NCBI GenBank assembly: GCA_028275925.1
Contig: JAPWTS010000011.1
Coordinates: 1-35,750 of the forward strand
Direction of reading: 5' to 3'
Length of the DNA: 35,750 nt
Source: Thermofilales archaeon
Lineage (GTDB): Archaea; Thermoproteota; Thermoprotei; Thermofilales; Thermofilaceae
This document shows, in pieces, positions 1 through 7,572 of this stretch (its first letter is position 1; every line of letters begins with the position of its first letter). Below the pieces are notes generated by a model. That model did no database searches, was not told where the DNA came from, and saw only the letters and a list, made by a program, of their open reading frames with translations. The position numbers and the translations under genes were made by a program.

Positions 1-1800
1 GGCTTTGAGCACCGCCGCCGCTTCCCTGCTCAGCGGCGGCCCTCCCGCCATCCTGGCGCGCACCATGGTGGATAGCGAGCGCAGCCTCGCGAGCGCCTCG
101 CTCTGCGCTGCGCGGGGCGCGGGCCTCGCGGCGACTTGGACGACGACCTCCTCCCTCGGTAGGGGCGCGACGATGGGCGGCTTGGGCTTCACCCTCAGCT
201 CTTCGAGCTCGCCTCTCGCCAGCTCGTACACTTCCCTCGGGTTCACGTAGTACCGGTTGATCCAGACGAACACGTCCCTCGTGTCCTTTATCCCCTTCAG
301 CTTCATCCACTCGAGCACCGTCCTCCGCCGCTCGATCTCCTCCATCACCTCCTCCACGCTCTTCCCCACTCTCGCGGCGACGGTCGCGAGGTGGACGCTG
401 CTGCCGACGATCGCGTGCTTGTCGGTTGCGGGATCCCAGCGCACGATCTCCCTGTACTTGTCGTAGTCCTCCACCTCCCAGAGGTTGCGCATCCTCCTCC
501 CGATCCTCCCGTCCGGCAGGAGGGTCCGCTCGACGTAGACGGCGATGTTCATCGCGGGTATGTAGGCTGGCGCGACGTTCATGGGGGGGCTGGTGAGCCT
601 CCTGATCGCGGCCCACAGGGACTCGGCGTGCATGGTGGACATGCCCCCGTGGCCGGTGGCCATCGCCTGGAAGAGGACGAAGGCTTCGGCGCCCCTCACC
701 TCGCCGACGATGATGTAGTCGGGCCTGTACCTGAGCGAGAGCCTGACCAGGTCGTACAGGGATATCTCGCCGACTTTGGAGGCGCCGAGCCCGTAGCTTT
801 CCCTGCTGGTGAGCTGGACCCAGTTCTCGTGGGGTAGGTTGAGCTCGGGTGTCTCCTCGATGGTGACCACCTTGAAGCCGGGCTTGAAGAAGTTGGTGAG
901 CGCGTTGAGGAAGGTGGTTTTGCCCGCCGCCGTGGCGCCGATCACCATGACGGTCATCTTGTTCTCGATCATGAGCCAGAGGTAGGCTGCGGTCCACGAG
1001 TCGAGGTTCCCGCTCTCGAGGAGCTCGACGATGGAGAAGGGCCTCTCCCTGAACTTCCTGATCGTGAAGGTGCTGCCTCTGGGCGAGACCTCCTCGCCGT
1101 AGGTGGCCGCGAGCCTGTGCCTGCCCGGCAGCATCGCGTCGACGATGGGGAAGGCGGCGGAGATGTGCTTGCCCGCCATGTGGGCGAGCTTGACGACGAA
1201 CTCGCGGAGCGCGTCCCTGCTCCTGAACACGACGTTGGTGGGGATGCTCTCGTAGTCCCTGTGCCACACGTGGATGGGCCTGTCGACGCCGTCGCAGCTG
1301 ACGTCTTCCAGCTTGTAGTCGCGCATGAGCACCTCGATGGGCCCGTAGCCGACCAGGTCCCTCTCGATGTAGTAGAGGACCTTGCCCCAGCTGGCCTTCG
1401 GCACGCGGACCGCGGACCTGTACTTTTCAGCGAGCCTCCTCGCCTGCTCGATGATGTGCTGCCTCACGTCCGCCTCGAACGAGGCGGGGGGTTCGAGCTC
1501 GACGCTGAGGATGTCGATCAGCTTGTCCACCGCCCTCCGCTCCTCCCTCGTCAGCTGCACCTCCTCCACGTAGTACGCCTTCTGGCCGCCCAGCTCCGGT
1601 ATCTCGACGATCTTCACCTTCGCGTAGGGTTCGACGACCCAGTACTCCTCCACGATCTTCCAGCCCTCCTTGACGGGGAGGAACTCGACGCCCTCGCTCA
1701 GCTCCGCTGCCTCGAGCGCCTTCTTCCGCTCCTCCCTCTTCTTCCCCCCCTCCTTCCTACTCGCCTCCTGCTTCCTCACCTGCGTGGCCGCCTGCTCCAA
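1..1800 (-). CDS. TadA/GspE-type secretion and type IV pilus ATPase (3' end cut by window)
   Basis: Cytoplasmic hexameric ATPase that powers assembly of archaeal type IV pili or related filaments. The frame stays open for 600 codons from a TTG at 1798-1800 to the window edge, so the C-terminus is missing. A GGAGGAG Shine-Dalgarno-like run lies 9 nt before the TTG. Seen in order: a charged N-terminal tail, an N-terminal domain, a Walker A motif GATAAGKTT with Lys about residue 294, the segment VVTIEETPEL (Asp-box region), a His-rich ATGHGGMSTMHAES motif and DYIIVGEVRGAEA (Walker B). These are the hallmarks of the VirB11/GspE family. The cut C-terminal part is rich in Pro, Ala and Arg. It lies 49 bp downstream of the coiled-coil gene on the same strand and is divergent from its probable membrane partner TadC at 2819. 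Family assignment is secure; whether the filament is adhesive, motile or secretory is unknown. Confidence 0.93.
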   Translation of the reverse strand, partial: MEQAATQVRKQEASRKEGGKKREERKKALEAAELSEGVEFLPVKEGWKIVEEYWVVEPYAKVKIVEIPELGGQKAYYVEEVQLTREERRAVDKLIDILSVELEPPASFEADVRQHIIEQARRLAEKYRSAVRVPKASWGKVLYYIERDLVGYGPIEVLMRDYKLEDVSCDGVDRPIHVWHRDYESIPTNVVFRSRDALREFVVKLAHMAGKHISAAFPIVDAMLPGRHRLAATYGEEVSPRGSTFTIRKFRERPFSIVELLESGNLDSWTAAYLWLMIENKMTVMVIGATAAGKTTFLNALTNFFKPGFKVVTIEETPELNLPHENWVQLTSRESYGLGASKVGEISLYDLVRLSLRYRPDYIIVGEVRGAEAFVLFQAMATGHGGMSTMHAESLWAAIRRLTSPPMNVAPAYIPAMNIAVYVERTLLPDGRIGRRMRNLWEVEDYDKYREIVRWDPATDKHAIVGSSVHLATVAARVGKSVEEVMEEIERRRTVLEWMKLKGIKDTRDVFVWINRYYVNPREVYELARGELEELRVKPKPPIVAPLPREEVVVQVAARPAPRAAQSEALARLRSLSTMVRARMAGGPPLSREAAAVLKA

Positions 1801-1849
1801 GCTTACCCGCTCCTCCGGAGCGCGGGGGATTAAAATTTGTGTCGCAGCC

Positions 1850-2701
1850 CTACAGCGGGAGCCTCGTCTTCTCGCGCATCGACTCGAGGAGCCAGACGCC
1901 CAGCTTCTCCGCTTCCTCGGCGGTGCCGGGCGCCGCTCTCAGGCAGTAGAGCACCGCCACCACCCTGCCGGGCAGCTTCTCCGGCCACCTCCTCTTCGCT
2001 TCCTCAACCCTCTCGACCAGCTTTCTGACGGCGCGGGGGCCCGCTCTCACCTTCGCGTCGCCGATTACTGTTAGCTGGCCCGTCGTCCCGTAGATGTCGA
2101 ACTCGTACCTCTTGTCGAAGACGGCGGGGCCTGTCTCGATGCTGATCCCCCTCTCCCTCAAGAAGTGGGTGACGACGAGGTTCGCTTCCTCCTCCTCGCT
2201 CATCGTCAGGTTCTCGAGCGTTTTGCGCATCGAGCGCAGCTCGCGCTCCACCTTCCCCATACGCTCGTTGAGGGAGGAGACGTTAGCCTCCACCCTATCC
2301 ATTCTTTCACTGAGGGAGGAAACGCTGGCCTCAAGCTTTTCCACCCGCTCGTTGAGGGAAGAGAAGCTGGTCTCTAGCCTTCCGACTCTCTCATCAAGGG
2401 AGGACACGGTGACCTCTAGTCTCCCCACGCGCTCGTTGAGGGAGGAGACGTTAGCCTCCAGCTTCTCCACTCGTTCATTGAGGGAGGAAACACTGGCTTT
2501 CACCTCCCCGAGGCCTTCCTCCAAGCTCCTGACTCTGGAGTTCAGCGCGTTCACGGCGTCTATGAGGGCTTTCACCGCCTCCGCGAGCTGGGCTAGGGCG
2601 GTCCTTATGTCCTCTAGGCCTAGGTAGCCGGCTACCGCGTACCTGAACTCCTCGTCCTCCCGGAGGAGGCGCAGGATCTCTCGCTTCAGCTCTGCGCTCA
2701 T
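1850..2701 (-). CDS. Coiled-coil protein with C-terminal PD-(D/E)XK nuclease-like domain (DUF3782-like)
   Basis: 283-residue protein of a type common in Thermoproteota; biochemical role unknown. Residues 1-69 are helical, residues 70-153 consist of six 14-residue coiled-coil repeats of the pattern xVSSLNERVxKLEA, and the last 115 residues carry E200-F-D202 and G-D215-A-K217, matching the catalytic layout of PD-(D/E)XK nucleases. The ATG at 2701 is supported by a TATATAA element about 28 nt upstream (2726-2732), so the transcript is essentially leaderless. The open frame continues far upstream, antisense to TadC, but that extension has no coding character. The gene sits between the pilus ATPase and TadC, which may be chance or may mean it was inserted into the locus. 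Nuclease activity is inference from motif geometry. Confidence 0.85.
   Translation of the reverse strand: MSAELKREILRLLREDEEFRYAVAGYLGLEDIRTALAQLAEAVKALIDAVNALNSRVRSLEEGLGEVKASVSSLNERVEKLEANVSSLNERVGRLEVTVSSLDERVGRLETSFSSLNERVEKLEASVSSLSERMDRVEANVSSLNERMGKVERELRSMRKTLENLTMSEEEEANLVVTHFLRERGISIETGPAVFDKRYEFDIYGTTGQLTVIGDAKVRAGPRAVRKLVERVEEAKRRWPEKLPGRVVAVLYCLRAAPGTAEEAEKLGVWLLESMREKTRLPL
2243..2494 (-). repeat. Six tandem 42-bp in-gene repeats encoding coiled-coil heptad pairs
   Basis: Within the coiled-coil gene the phrase encoding VSSLNERV recurs every 42 bp six times, with variants such as VSSLDERV and VSSLSERM. The repeats keep reading frame and two heptads per unit, so copy number can change without frameshift. 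This is protein-coding repetition, not a CRISPR array, because there are no unique spacers. Confidence 0.85.
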
Positions 2702-2725
2702 CTCCGAGCTTGCTGGGGCGCCGGG

Positions 2726-2797
2726 TATATAAGGCTCGCGCGAGCGCGCAGCAGCGGGGGGCGCGGCCTCGGGCTCTCCTGGAGCTAAGTATAAATA
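2726..2797. promoter_or_regulatory. Divergent promoter pair for the coiled-coil gene and TadC
   Basis: Two TATA-like boxes face away from each other in this 117-bp gap. TATATAA at 2726-2732 serves the minus-strand ATG at 2701 (about 28 nt), and TATAAATA at 2790-2797 serves the plus-strand GTG at 2819 (about 25 nt). The spacing places both transcription starts at or next to the start codon. Confidence 0.75.
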
Positions 2798-2818
2798 CTT
2801 TGGCGGGGCTCTGCCCCT

Positions 2819-4630
2819 GTGGCTAACCTGGATGGCTTCGCGTACGCGGTTTTCGGGTGGGCTGGGGAGGCGTTGAGCAGGATGTTCCCCTGGCTGCGGG
2901 GAGACATCGTCTCGGCTGACATGCGGGTGTACCCGGCCGCTTACGCTTCGCGCGTGGTGCTGGTCTCGCTGATCGCTTTCGCCGTCGGCTTCGCCGTGGC
3001 TGCGCCCGTCTCCCTCCTGCTGGCTGGGGCCGGCGTGCTCGCTCCGCTGCAGGCTGCCGCCCTCTCGGCGCTCATCCCCTTCGCCGCCGCTGGCGCGGTT
3101 TTCGGGTTGGGCCTCGTCTACCCGAAGCTGAAGGTTGCTTCGCGCTCCTCCAGCTTCGACTTGGAGACCCCCTACTTCTCCGTCTACGTGACGGTGATGG
3201 CGACGGGCGGTATCTCGCCGTACACGAGCTTCGAGCGGCTCGCGAAGGCGCCGGCGGTCCTGTTCAGGGAGGTGAAGAAGGAGGCGATGCGCTTCTTCCT
3301 CCGGGTGAGGGCGATGGGCGAGGACCCGCTGACCGCGGTGGAGGAGATCGCCAGGCGCGTGCCGCACGGAGGCTTCAAGCAGCTGCTGCTCGGCTACGCG
3401 GCCACGCTGAGGGCTGGGGGCGACGTGGTCCACTACCTGCAGCGGCAGACGGAGATCATGCTGAGGGAGCGCGTCTCGCAGGTGAGGATGGCGGGGGAGC
3501 GGATCGCGATGCTGCTGGAGGCGTACATGGCGATGGTGCTGCTCACCTCGATGACGATCTACGTGATGTACGTGGTGAACGCCGCGCTCGCGCAGGCGGG
3601 GATGGGGCTCGCGGGGGGCGAGCTCCAGTTCGTCATGTTCTCCTACATCGTCATGCCGATGCTGTCGGGCCTCTTCATCTACATCGCCGACCTGATGCAG
3701 CCGAAGTACCCGGTGTACGACGCGCAGCCCTACTACGTCTTCTTCGGGGTGGGGCTGCCGGTGACCTTCTTCCTCTTCGCTTCGATGGCTCTCCCCTTCA
3801 TGGTCCCCGAACCCCTCTCCACCGCGCTGCGCTCCACCTTCGCCCCCTTCGCCTCGCTGACGAGCGCTCTGACGAGCGCGCTGAAGCTGGGTAGGGGCTA
3901 CGAGAGCGGCGTCGGCATGGTCGTGGCGCTGAGCGCCGGGCTGGTCCCGGCTGTTGTCGCGGAAGCGTACTCGAACGCGAAGTTCAGCGGGATCCAGTAC
4001 GGTCTCACCAGGTTCCTCAGGGACCTGGTGGAGGTGAGGAAGACGGGGATGTCGCCGGAGAAGTGCATCATAACGCTGAGGAGCAGGGATTACGGGCGGT
4101 TCACCCCCTACCTGAGGGACGTGGCGAAGCAGGTGGGCTGGGGCGTCCCGCTGGGCGAGATCTTCCAGCGGTTCGCGAGGGGGATGAAGAACTGGTTCGC
4201 GCTCATCTCGATGTACCTGCTGACGGAGAGCATCGAGGTGGGCGGGGGGATGCCGGAGACGCTGGAGGCTCTGGCGAGCTACGCGGAGACGCTGGAGCAG
4301 GTGGAGAGGGAGAAGCGCGCGACGCTCAGGCCCCTGATCCTCATGCCCTACGTGGGCGCGCTCATCATCACGGTCGTCGTCATCGTGTTGGTGGGCTTCA
4401 TGGGCTCGCTGATGAGGTTCGCGGGGCAGGCCATCTCGGAGGCGCAGCTCATCAACATGTTCATGCCGCCCGTCATCCTCAACAGCTACATCATGGGGCT
4501 GGCGGCCGGCAAGATCAGCTCGGAGCGGGTCGCGGCCGGCTTCAAGCACGCGCTGCTCCTCACCCTCTCCAACCTAGCCGCGATGATGGTCGGCCCCGCC
4601 ATCGTCTCGGGGCTCATGCCGAGGATCTAG
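2819..4630 (+). CDS. TadC/GspF-type membrane platform protein of archaeal type IV pilus, two fused GspF domains
   Basis: 603-residue polytopic membrane protein that would form the inner platform on which the TadA-like ATPase acts. It has two homologous halves. Each has an amphipathic cytoplasmic helical domain (first with PYFSVYVTVMATGGISPY and SFERLA, second with DLVEVRKTGMSPEK and GRFTPYLRD) followed by hydrophobic spans (for example about residues 236-256, 267-287, 300-325 and 500-525). This duplication is usual for archaeal FlaJ/TadC proteins. The GTG start fits a TATAAATA box 25 nt upstream. Its stop overlaps the stop of the convergent pilin-like gene in the tetranucleotide CTAG at 4627-4630. 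Pairing with the ATPase at 1-1800 is inferred from divergence and family. Confidence 0.93.
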   Translation: MANLDGFAYAVFGWAGEALSRMFPWLRGDIVSADMRVYPAAYASRVVLVSLIAFAVGFAVAAPVSLLLAGAGVLAPLQAAALSALIPFAAAGAVFGLGLVYPKLKVASRSSSFDLETPYFSVYVTVMATGGISPYTSFERLAKAPAVLFREVKKEAMRFFLRVRAMGEDPLTAVEEIARRVPHGGFKQLLLGYAATLRAGGDVVHYLQRQTEIMLRERVSQVRMAGERIAMLLEAYMAMVLLTSMTIYVMYVVNAALAQAGMGLAGGELQFVMFSYIVMPMLSGLFIYIADLMQPKYPVYDAQPYYVFFGVGLPVTFFLFASMALPFMVPEPLSTALRSTFAPFASLTSALTSALKLGRGYESGVGMVVALSAGLVPAVVAEAYSNAKFSGIQYGLTRFLRDLVEVRKTGMSPEKCIITLRSRDYGRFTPYLRDVAKQVGWGVPLGEIFQRFARGMKNWFALISMYLLTESIEVGGGMPETLEALASYAETLEQVEREKRATLRPLILMPYVGALIITVVVIVLVGFMGSLMRFAGQAISEAQLINMFMPPVILNSYIMGLAAGKISSERVAAGFKHALLLTLSNLAAMMVGPAIVSGLMPRI

Positions 4631-4983
4631 CCCCTCACCGGCGCGAGGCACGGGTACTCGCTGCCGCTCGTCTTCACGTTCACCTGCACCGCGTCCGCGC
4701 CCGGCACCTCGACCTCGAGCGCCGCGGTCTCGCCCGGCTTCACGGTGAGCCGGACCTCCCTGGGCTCCCCGTTGACCACCACCCCCACCACGGTCGCCGC
4801 CCTCGTGCCCTTGTTGGCGATTGCGACGGTGACGGCGACCCTCTCGCCCCGCCTCTCGGCCGCGCACTTGACTTCGAGGAGCTCGATGCCGGTGCTCTGG
4901 GTGGCGATGGTGGCGGCCCAGAGGGCTACGGCCACCGCCAGGGCGACTGCGACCGCTACCAGCAGCAGCGTGGAGAGCTCCAC
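4627..4983 (-). CDS. Small pilin-like or membrane-anchored secreted protein
   Basis: 118-residue protein with one N-terminal hydrophobic helix (about residues 4-29) followed by a soluble beta-rich domain with two cysteines. The hydrophobic stretch followed by the T-Q-S-T-G segment resembles the N-terminal helix of archaeal type IV pilins and minor pilins. However, I see no clear class III signal peptide (no charged leader ending in Gly before the helix), so processing by PibD/FlaK-type peptidase is uncertain. The domain with NKGTRAATVVGVVVNGEP and VKPGETAALEVEVPG reads like a CARDB/Ig-type fold. GTG start at 4983 has a purine-rich GAGGGG just upstream. Convergent with TadC, sharing CTAG for both stops. 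Role as filament subunit or minor pilin is inference from context. Confidence 0.75.
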   Translation of the reverse strand: MELSTLLLVAVAVALAVAVALWAATIATQSTGIELLEVKCAAERRGERVAVTVAIANKGTRAATVVGVVVNGEPREVRLTVKPGETAALEVEVPGADAVQVNVKTSGSEYPCLAPVRG

Positions 4984-5108
4984 GCGCCCCCCTCTTTCCG
5001 AAGCTTATCTTTGTTGCGGGAAGGGAGCGCGCCCTACACCCTCCTTTGCTTTCCGGCACCGCTTTCCTCAACGTAAGCTTTTTCACGGTGTTACGCGGGG
5101 ATTACCCG

Positions 5109-5480
5109 ATGAAGGGCAGGTACGAGGCTGTGAACCAGGTGCTGGAGGAGCTGAGGAAGGATAACCCGAGCTTGGACGCGGTGGCGCTGGTGACGAGCGA
5201 CGGTATGCCTGTGGCCTCGCAGATGGGCGAGGCCGACGAGCTGAAGGTTTCCGCGATGGCGGCCACGCTGCAGGGCGTCGCGGAGCAGGTGATCAAGGAG
5301 CTGAGGGGCGGCTCGCTGAAGCACGTGATCGTCACGAGCGAGGGTGGGACACTGGTGATCAAGAGCGTGGGGAAGGAGTTCGTGCTCGTGATGCTGGTGA
5401 GGTCGGAGGCGAAGCTGGGCTTCACGCTCTGGCAGGCTGAGCAGGCTTCCCAGCGGATCGATAAAATTTTAAGCCCGTAA
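5109..5480 (+). CDS. Roadblock/LC7 (MglB-like) domain protein
   Basis: 123-residue protein made of a single Roadblock/LC7 domain, the family that dimerises and acts as partner or activator of small Ras-like GTPases (MglB for MglA). Visible features are an N-terminal helix, the strand-turn DAVALVTSDGMPVAS typical of the fold, a long central helix (SAMAATLQGVAEQVIKEL) and the strands HVIVTSEGGTLVIK and FVLVMLVRS. The ATG at 5109 is preferred over longer starts because an AAGCTTTTT element at 5075-5083 lies the right distance upstream for a leaderless start. The next gene, 13 bp downstream, is a Rab-like GTPase, its likely partner. Confidence 0.9.
   Translation: MKGRYEAVNQVLEELRKDNPSLDAVALVTSDGMPVASQMGEADELKVSAMAATLQGVAEQVIKELRGGSLKHVIVTSEGGTLVIKSVGKEFVLVMLVRSEAKLGFTLWQAEQASQRIDKILSP
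5461..5470 (+). promoter_or_regulatory. TATA-like box inside the end of the roadblock gene
   Basis: ATAAAATTTT within the last codons of the roadblock gene lies about 28 nt before the GTG of the GTPase at 5494. This gives the GTPase its own leaderless transcript in addition to any read-through from the roadblock gene. Confidence 0.6.
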
Positions 5481-5493
5481 CCGCCACAGCCCC

Positions 5494-6018
5494 GTGGGGC
5501 CGGCCCGGGCCTTCAAGGTCGTGCTGTGCGGCGACGGGGGTGTGGGCAAGACGAGCATCGCCAGCGTCCTGGCGGGCGCCGGCTTCAACCCCTTGCAGCG
5601 CTTGACGGTGGGAGTCGCCCACTACGTGAAGGACCTGCAGACGGGCGACGGGGCCGTGCGCCTCGTCATTTGGGATCTGGGCGGCGAGGAGCGCTTCCGC
5701 TTCCTCGCCCCCGTCTTCCTCAGGGGGGCTAGGGGGGCGGTCTTCGTGTTCGACATCACGAGGGAGGAGACGTTCGAGCACCTGGAGGATTGGCTCGACG
5801 TGACGCTCTCGACGGTCGGCGACATCCCCCGCGTGCTCGTGGGGAACAAGGCGGACCTCGAGGAGCTGAGGGTTGTGCCGCGCTCCTACGCCGAGCTCTA
5901 CGCGAAGAGGAGGGGCTTCCTAGCGTACTTCGAGGTTTCCGCGAAGACGGGCGCGGGGGTCGAGGAGCCCTTCCGGAAGCTCGCCGAGGCTATCGCGGGG
6001 TGTGAGCGTGGCGGCTAG
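5494..6018 (+). CDS. Rab/Ras-like small GTPase (MglA-like functional class)
   Basis: 174-residue GTPase with all G motifs: P-loop GDGGVGKTS (residues 13-21), switch I Thr about 38, G3 D61-L-G-G64, G4 NKAD (118-121) and G5 SAK (149-151). The residue after the G3 glycine is Glu65 where Ras and Rab proteins have the catalytic Gln, so intrinsic hydrolysis may be slow and partner-dependent. No C-terminal prenylation motif is present. It follows the roadblock gene by 13 bp and overlaps the next gene by 17 nt. The GTG start fits the internal TATA box at 5461-5470. By analogy with MglA/MglB a role in polarity or control of the adjacent pilus machinery is plausible, but this is inference. Confidence 0.93.
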   Translation: MGPARAFKVVLCGDGGVGKTSIASVLAGAGFNPLQRLTVGVAHYVKDLQTGDGAVRLVIWDLGGEERFRFLAPVFLRGARGAVFVFDITREETFEHLEDWLDVTLSTVGDIPRVLVGNKADLEELRVVPRSYAELYAKRRGFLAYFEVSAKTGAGVEEPFRKLAEAIAGCERGG

Positions 6019-6793
6019 GGCGGTCCGCGTCCTGAAGCTCAAGTGCCCCGAGTGCGGGAGGGAGACCGCGATCCAGGTTGGGGAGGACACGCTGGTGGCG
6101 GCCGCGGCGAGCCCGACGGGGCTCGTCGGGGTCGCCGACTACCACGGGGACCACGTGCTCGTCGTCTACGTGGACGGCGAGGGGAGGGAAAGGGGCGTCC
6201 GCGCTTTCAGGACCCTGCAGCGCGGCGAGGTGCTGCGCGTCAACCCCTCCTTCCTGTCCTACACGAGCCTCGTCGCCGGGTTCCGCGCGTCGTCGGGCGG
6301 CTGGAGCGTCGAGTGCTTCGCGGGGAGCCCGCGGGCCCTCCTGAGGGTCCTCCGCGGCGAGCACGCGCTCGACCTCGAGCTCAGGAGCTTCGAGCACGCG
6401 GCGCGGGTCGTGGAGTGGGGCGGCGCGCTCCTCGAGGCGGTGGGGCGCGCGGGGCAGCCCGACCTCGGGGGGCTCCTGCTCTCGATCCTCCTCCTCGACG
6501 CGTACGCCGCCAGCCCGCCGAGCCCCTTCGCCGCGCGGATGTTCGGCATCGCGCTGAAGGCTAGGAGGCTGACCGTGAGGGTGGACCCGGGCGCAGCCGA
6601 GCTGCTCCGCGAGTACGCGGCGCGCGTGCCGGGCCTCTCGCCGAGGCTCGTCGACTTCGCCATCGGCGTTAACGGGTGGCGCCTGATCGACGCGATCGCG
6701 GGGCCCGACCCGCTGACGATCCGCGAGCGCCTGCAAGCGCTGCTCTCGCTGGAGAGGAGGGGCGTGGTCGGCTTGGAGGAGGTGGGAGCGTGA
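6002..6793 (+). CDS. Protein of unknown function with N-terminal CxxC knuckle, in GTPase operon
   Basis: 263-residue soluble protein that I do not recognise. An N-terminal CPECG motif near residue 16 is followed by strands of the type VADYHGDHVLVVYVDGEG, reminiscent of a zinc-ribbon-like or beta-barrel start, although only one CxxC pair is visible. The rest is helix-rich with several hydrophobic stretches (LGGLLLSILLLDAYA) not long enough to call membrane spans. The GTG start overlaps the GTPase end by 17 nt, and its TGA overlaps the GTG of the methyltransferase (GTGA). Tight translational coupling implies function with the GTPase, possibly as effector or adaptor. Confidence 0.85.
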   Translation: MSVAARAVRVLKLKCPECGRETAIQVGEDTLVAAAASPTGLVGVADYHGDHVLVVYVDGEGRERGVRAFRTLQRGEVLRVNPSFLSYTSLVAGFRASSGGWSVECFAGSPRALLRVLRGEHALDLELRSFEHAARVVEWGGALLEAVGRAGQPDLGGLLLSILLLDAYAASPPSPFAARMFGIALKARRLTVRVDPGAAELLREYAARVPGLSPRLVDFAIGVNGWRLIDAIAGPDPLTIRERLQALLSLERRGVVGLEEVGA

Positions 6794-7572
6794 GCGCGAG
6801 GGCAGCCGCCGTCGAGGCCGCGGGGGTTCTCGCCCGCGCGGTCTCCGGAGCCCCGTGGTCGAGGGAGGTCCAGCGGGCCGTCTCGATGCTCCCGCCGGCC
6901 CAGGGGCGGGCGGACCCGTACCTCCTCAAGGTCCTCCGCTTCCTCGCGGAGAGGGTTCTACCCATCAGGGAGTCGGAGGAGCCGTGGGCCGCCCCCCAGT
7001 TCAGGCTCTTCGCCGAAGCCTTCATGCTCTCCGGCGAGTTCCAGGAAGCCCTGCGGCAGGGCCTCGCCCAGGTGAGGGCGAGAGCCGACAGCGCGGCGCT
7101 TGACCTTCACTCGGGGCCCGGCGTTTGCCTGGAGGCGGTGGTGGGGCAGTGGGGCAAGCTGATCGCCGTCGACCCCTCGCCCCTCAACCTGGAGCTCGTC
7201 GAGGAGCGGCTTGTCGCCGCCGGCGCGCGCAGCTACGAGCTCGTCGTCGGCGACTGCACGAGCTTGAGCGGGAGGGTGAGGGACCCGGTGGGCTTAGCCA
7301 TCGCGGCCTCCCCCGTGAACTGGTTCTACGACGCGAGGTCCGTCGTCAGCCGCCTCTACACGCTGCTCGAGCCGGGCGGCTACCTGCTGCTGATCGCCCC
7401 GCTGGAGAGGGCCGGCGGCGTCAACCCGCTCAACCCGTTCATCGCGGCCGTGGGCGGCAGGCGGCCGCCGAGCAGGGAGGAGCTCGAGGACATGCTGCTG
7501 TCGGAGGGTTTCGCGAGGGTTAGGGTGCGGGAGGGGGAGCTGCTCTCCACGGTCGTCGCGGTCAAGCCTTGA
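6790..7572 (+). CDS. Class I SAM-dependent methyltransferase-like protein
   Basis: 260-residue protein with a Rossmann-type methyltransferase core. Motif I is seen as ALDLHSGPGVCLEAVV (D-x-x-S-G-P-G), the acidic residue after strand 2 as IAVDPSP, and the post-motif LLEPGGYLLLIAP. The N-terminal about 95 residues form a helical extension. The substrate is not apparent. The GTG at 6790 overlaps the stop of the upstream CxxC gene in GTGA, which fixes the start; an open frame continues upstream but lies wholly inside that gene. The 3' end overlaps the convergent GTPase gene by 11 nt. Its place as third gene after the GTPase suggests it modifies a component of the same system. Confidence 0.87.
   Translation: MSARAAAVEAAGVLARAVSGAPWSREVQRAVSMLPPAQGRADPYLLKVLRFLAERVLPIRESEEPWAAPQFRLFAEAFMLSGEFQEALRQGLAQVRARADSAALDLHSGPGVCLEAVVGQWGKLIAVDPSPLNLELVEERLVAAGARSYELVVGDCTSLSGRVRDPVGLAIAASPVNWFYDARSVVSRLYTLLEPGGYLLLIAPLERAGGVNPLNPFIAAVGGRRPPSREELEDMLLSEGFARVRVREGELLSTVVAVKP

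Noticed and set aside
1117-1833. Plus-strand open frame of over 200 codons
   Set aside because: Antisense to the ATPase, which has clear Walker A, His-box and Walker B motifs; composition is shadow-like.
2243-2494. Regular repeats as CRISPR
   Set aside because: The repeats are contiguous, in frame and encode coiled-coil heptads; there are no spacers.
2702-4549. Long minus-strand open frame continuing upstream of the coiled-coil gene
   Set aside because: It is antisense to TadC, rich in His/Arg/Asp as expected of a GC-rich shadow frame, and the ATG at 2701 has its own TATA box.
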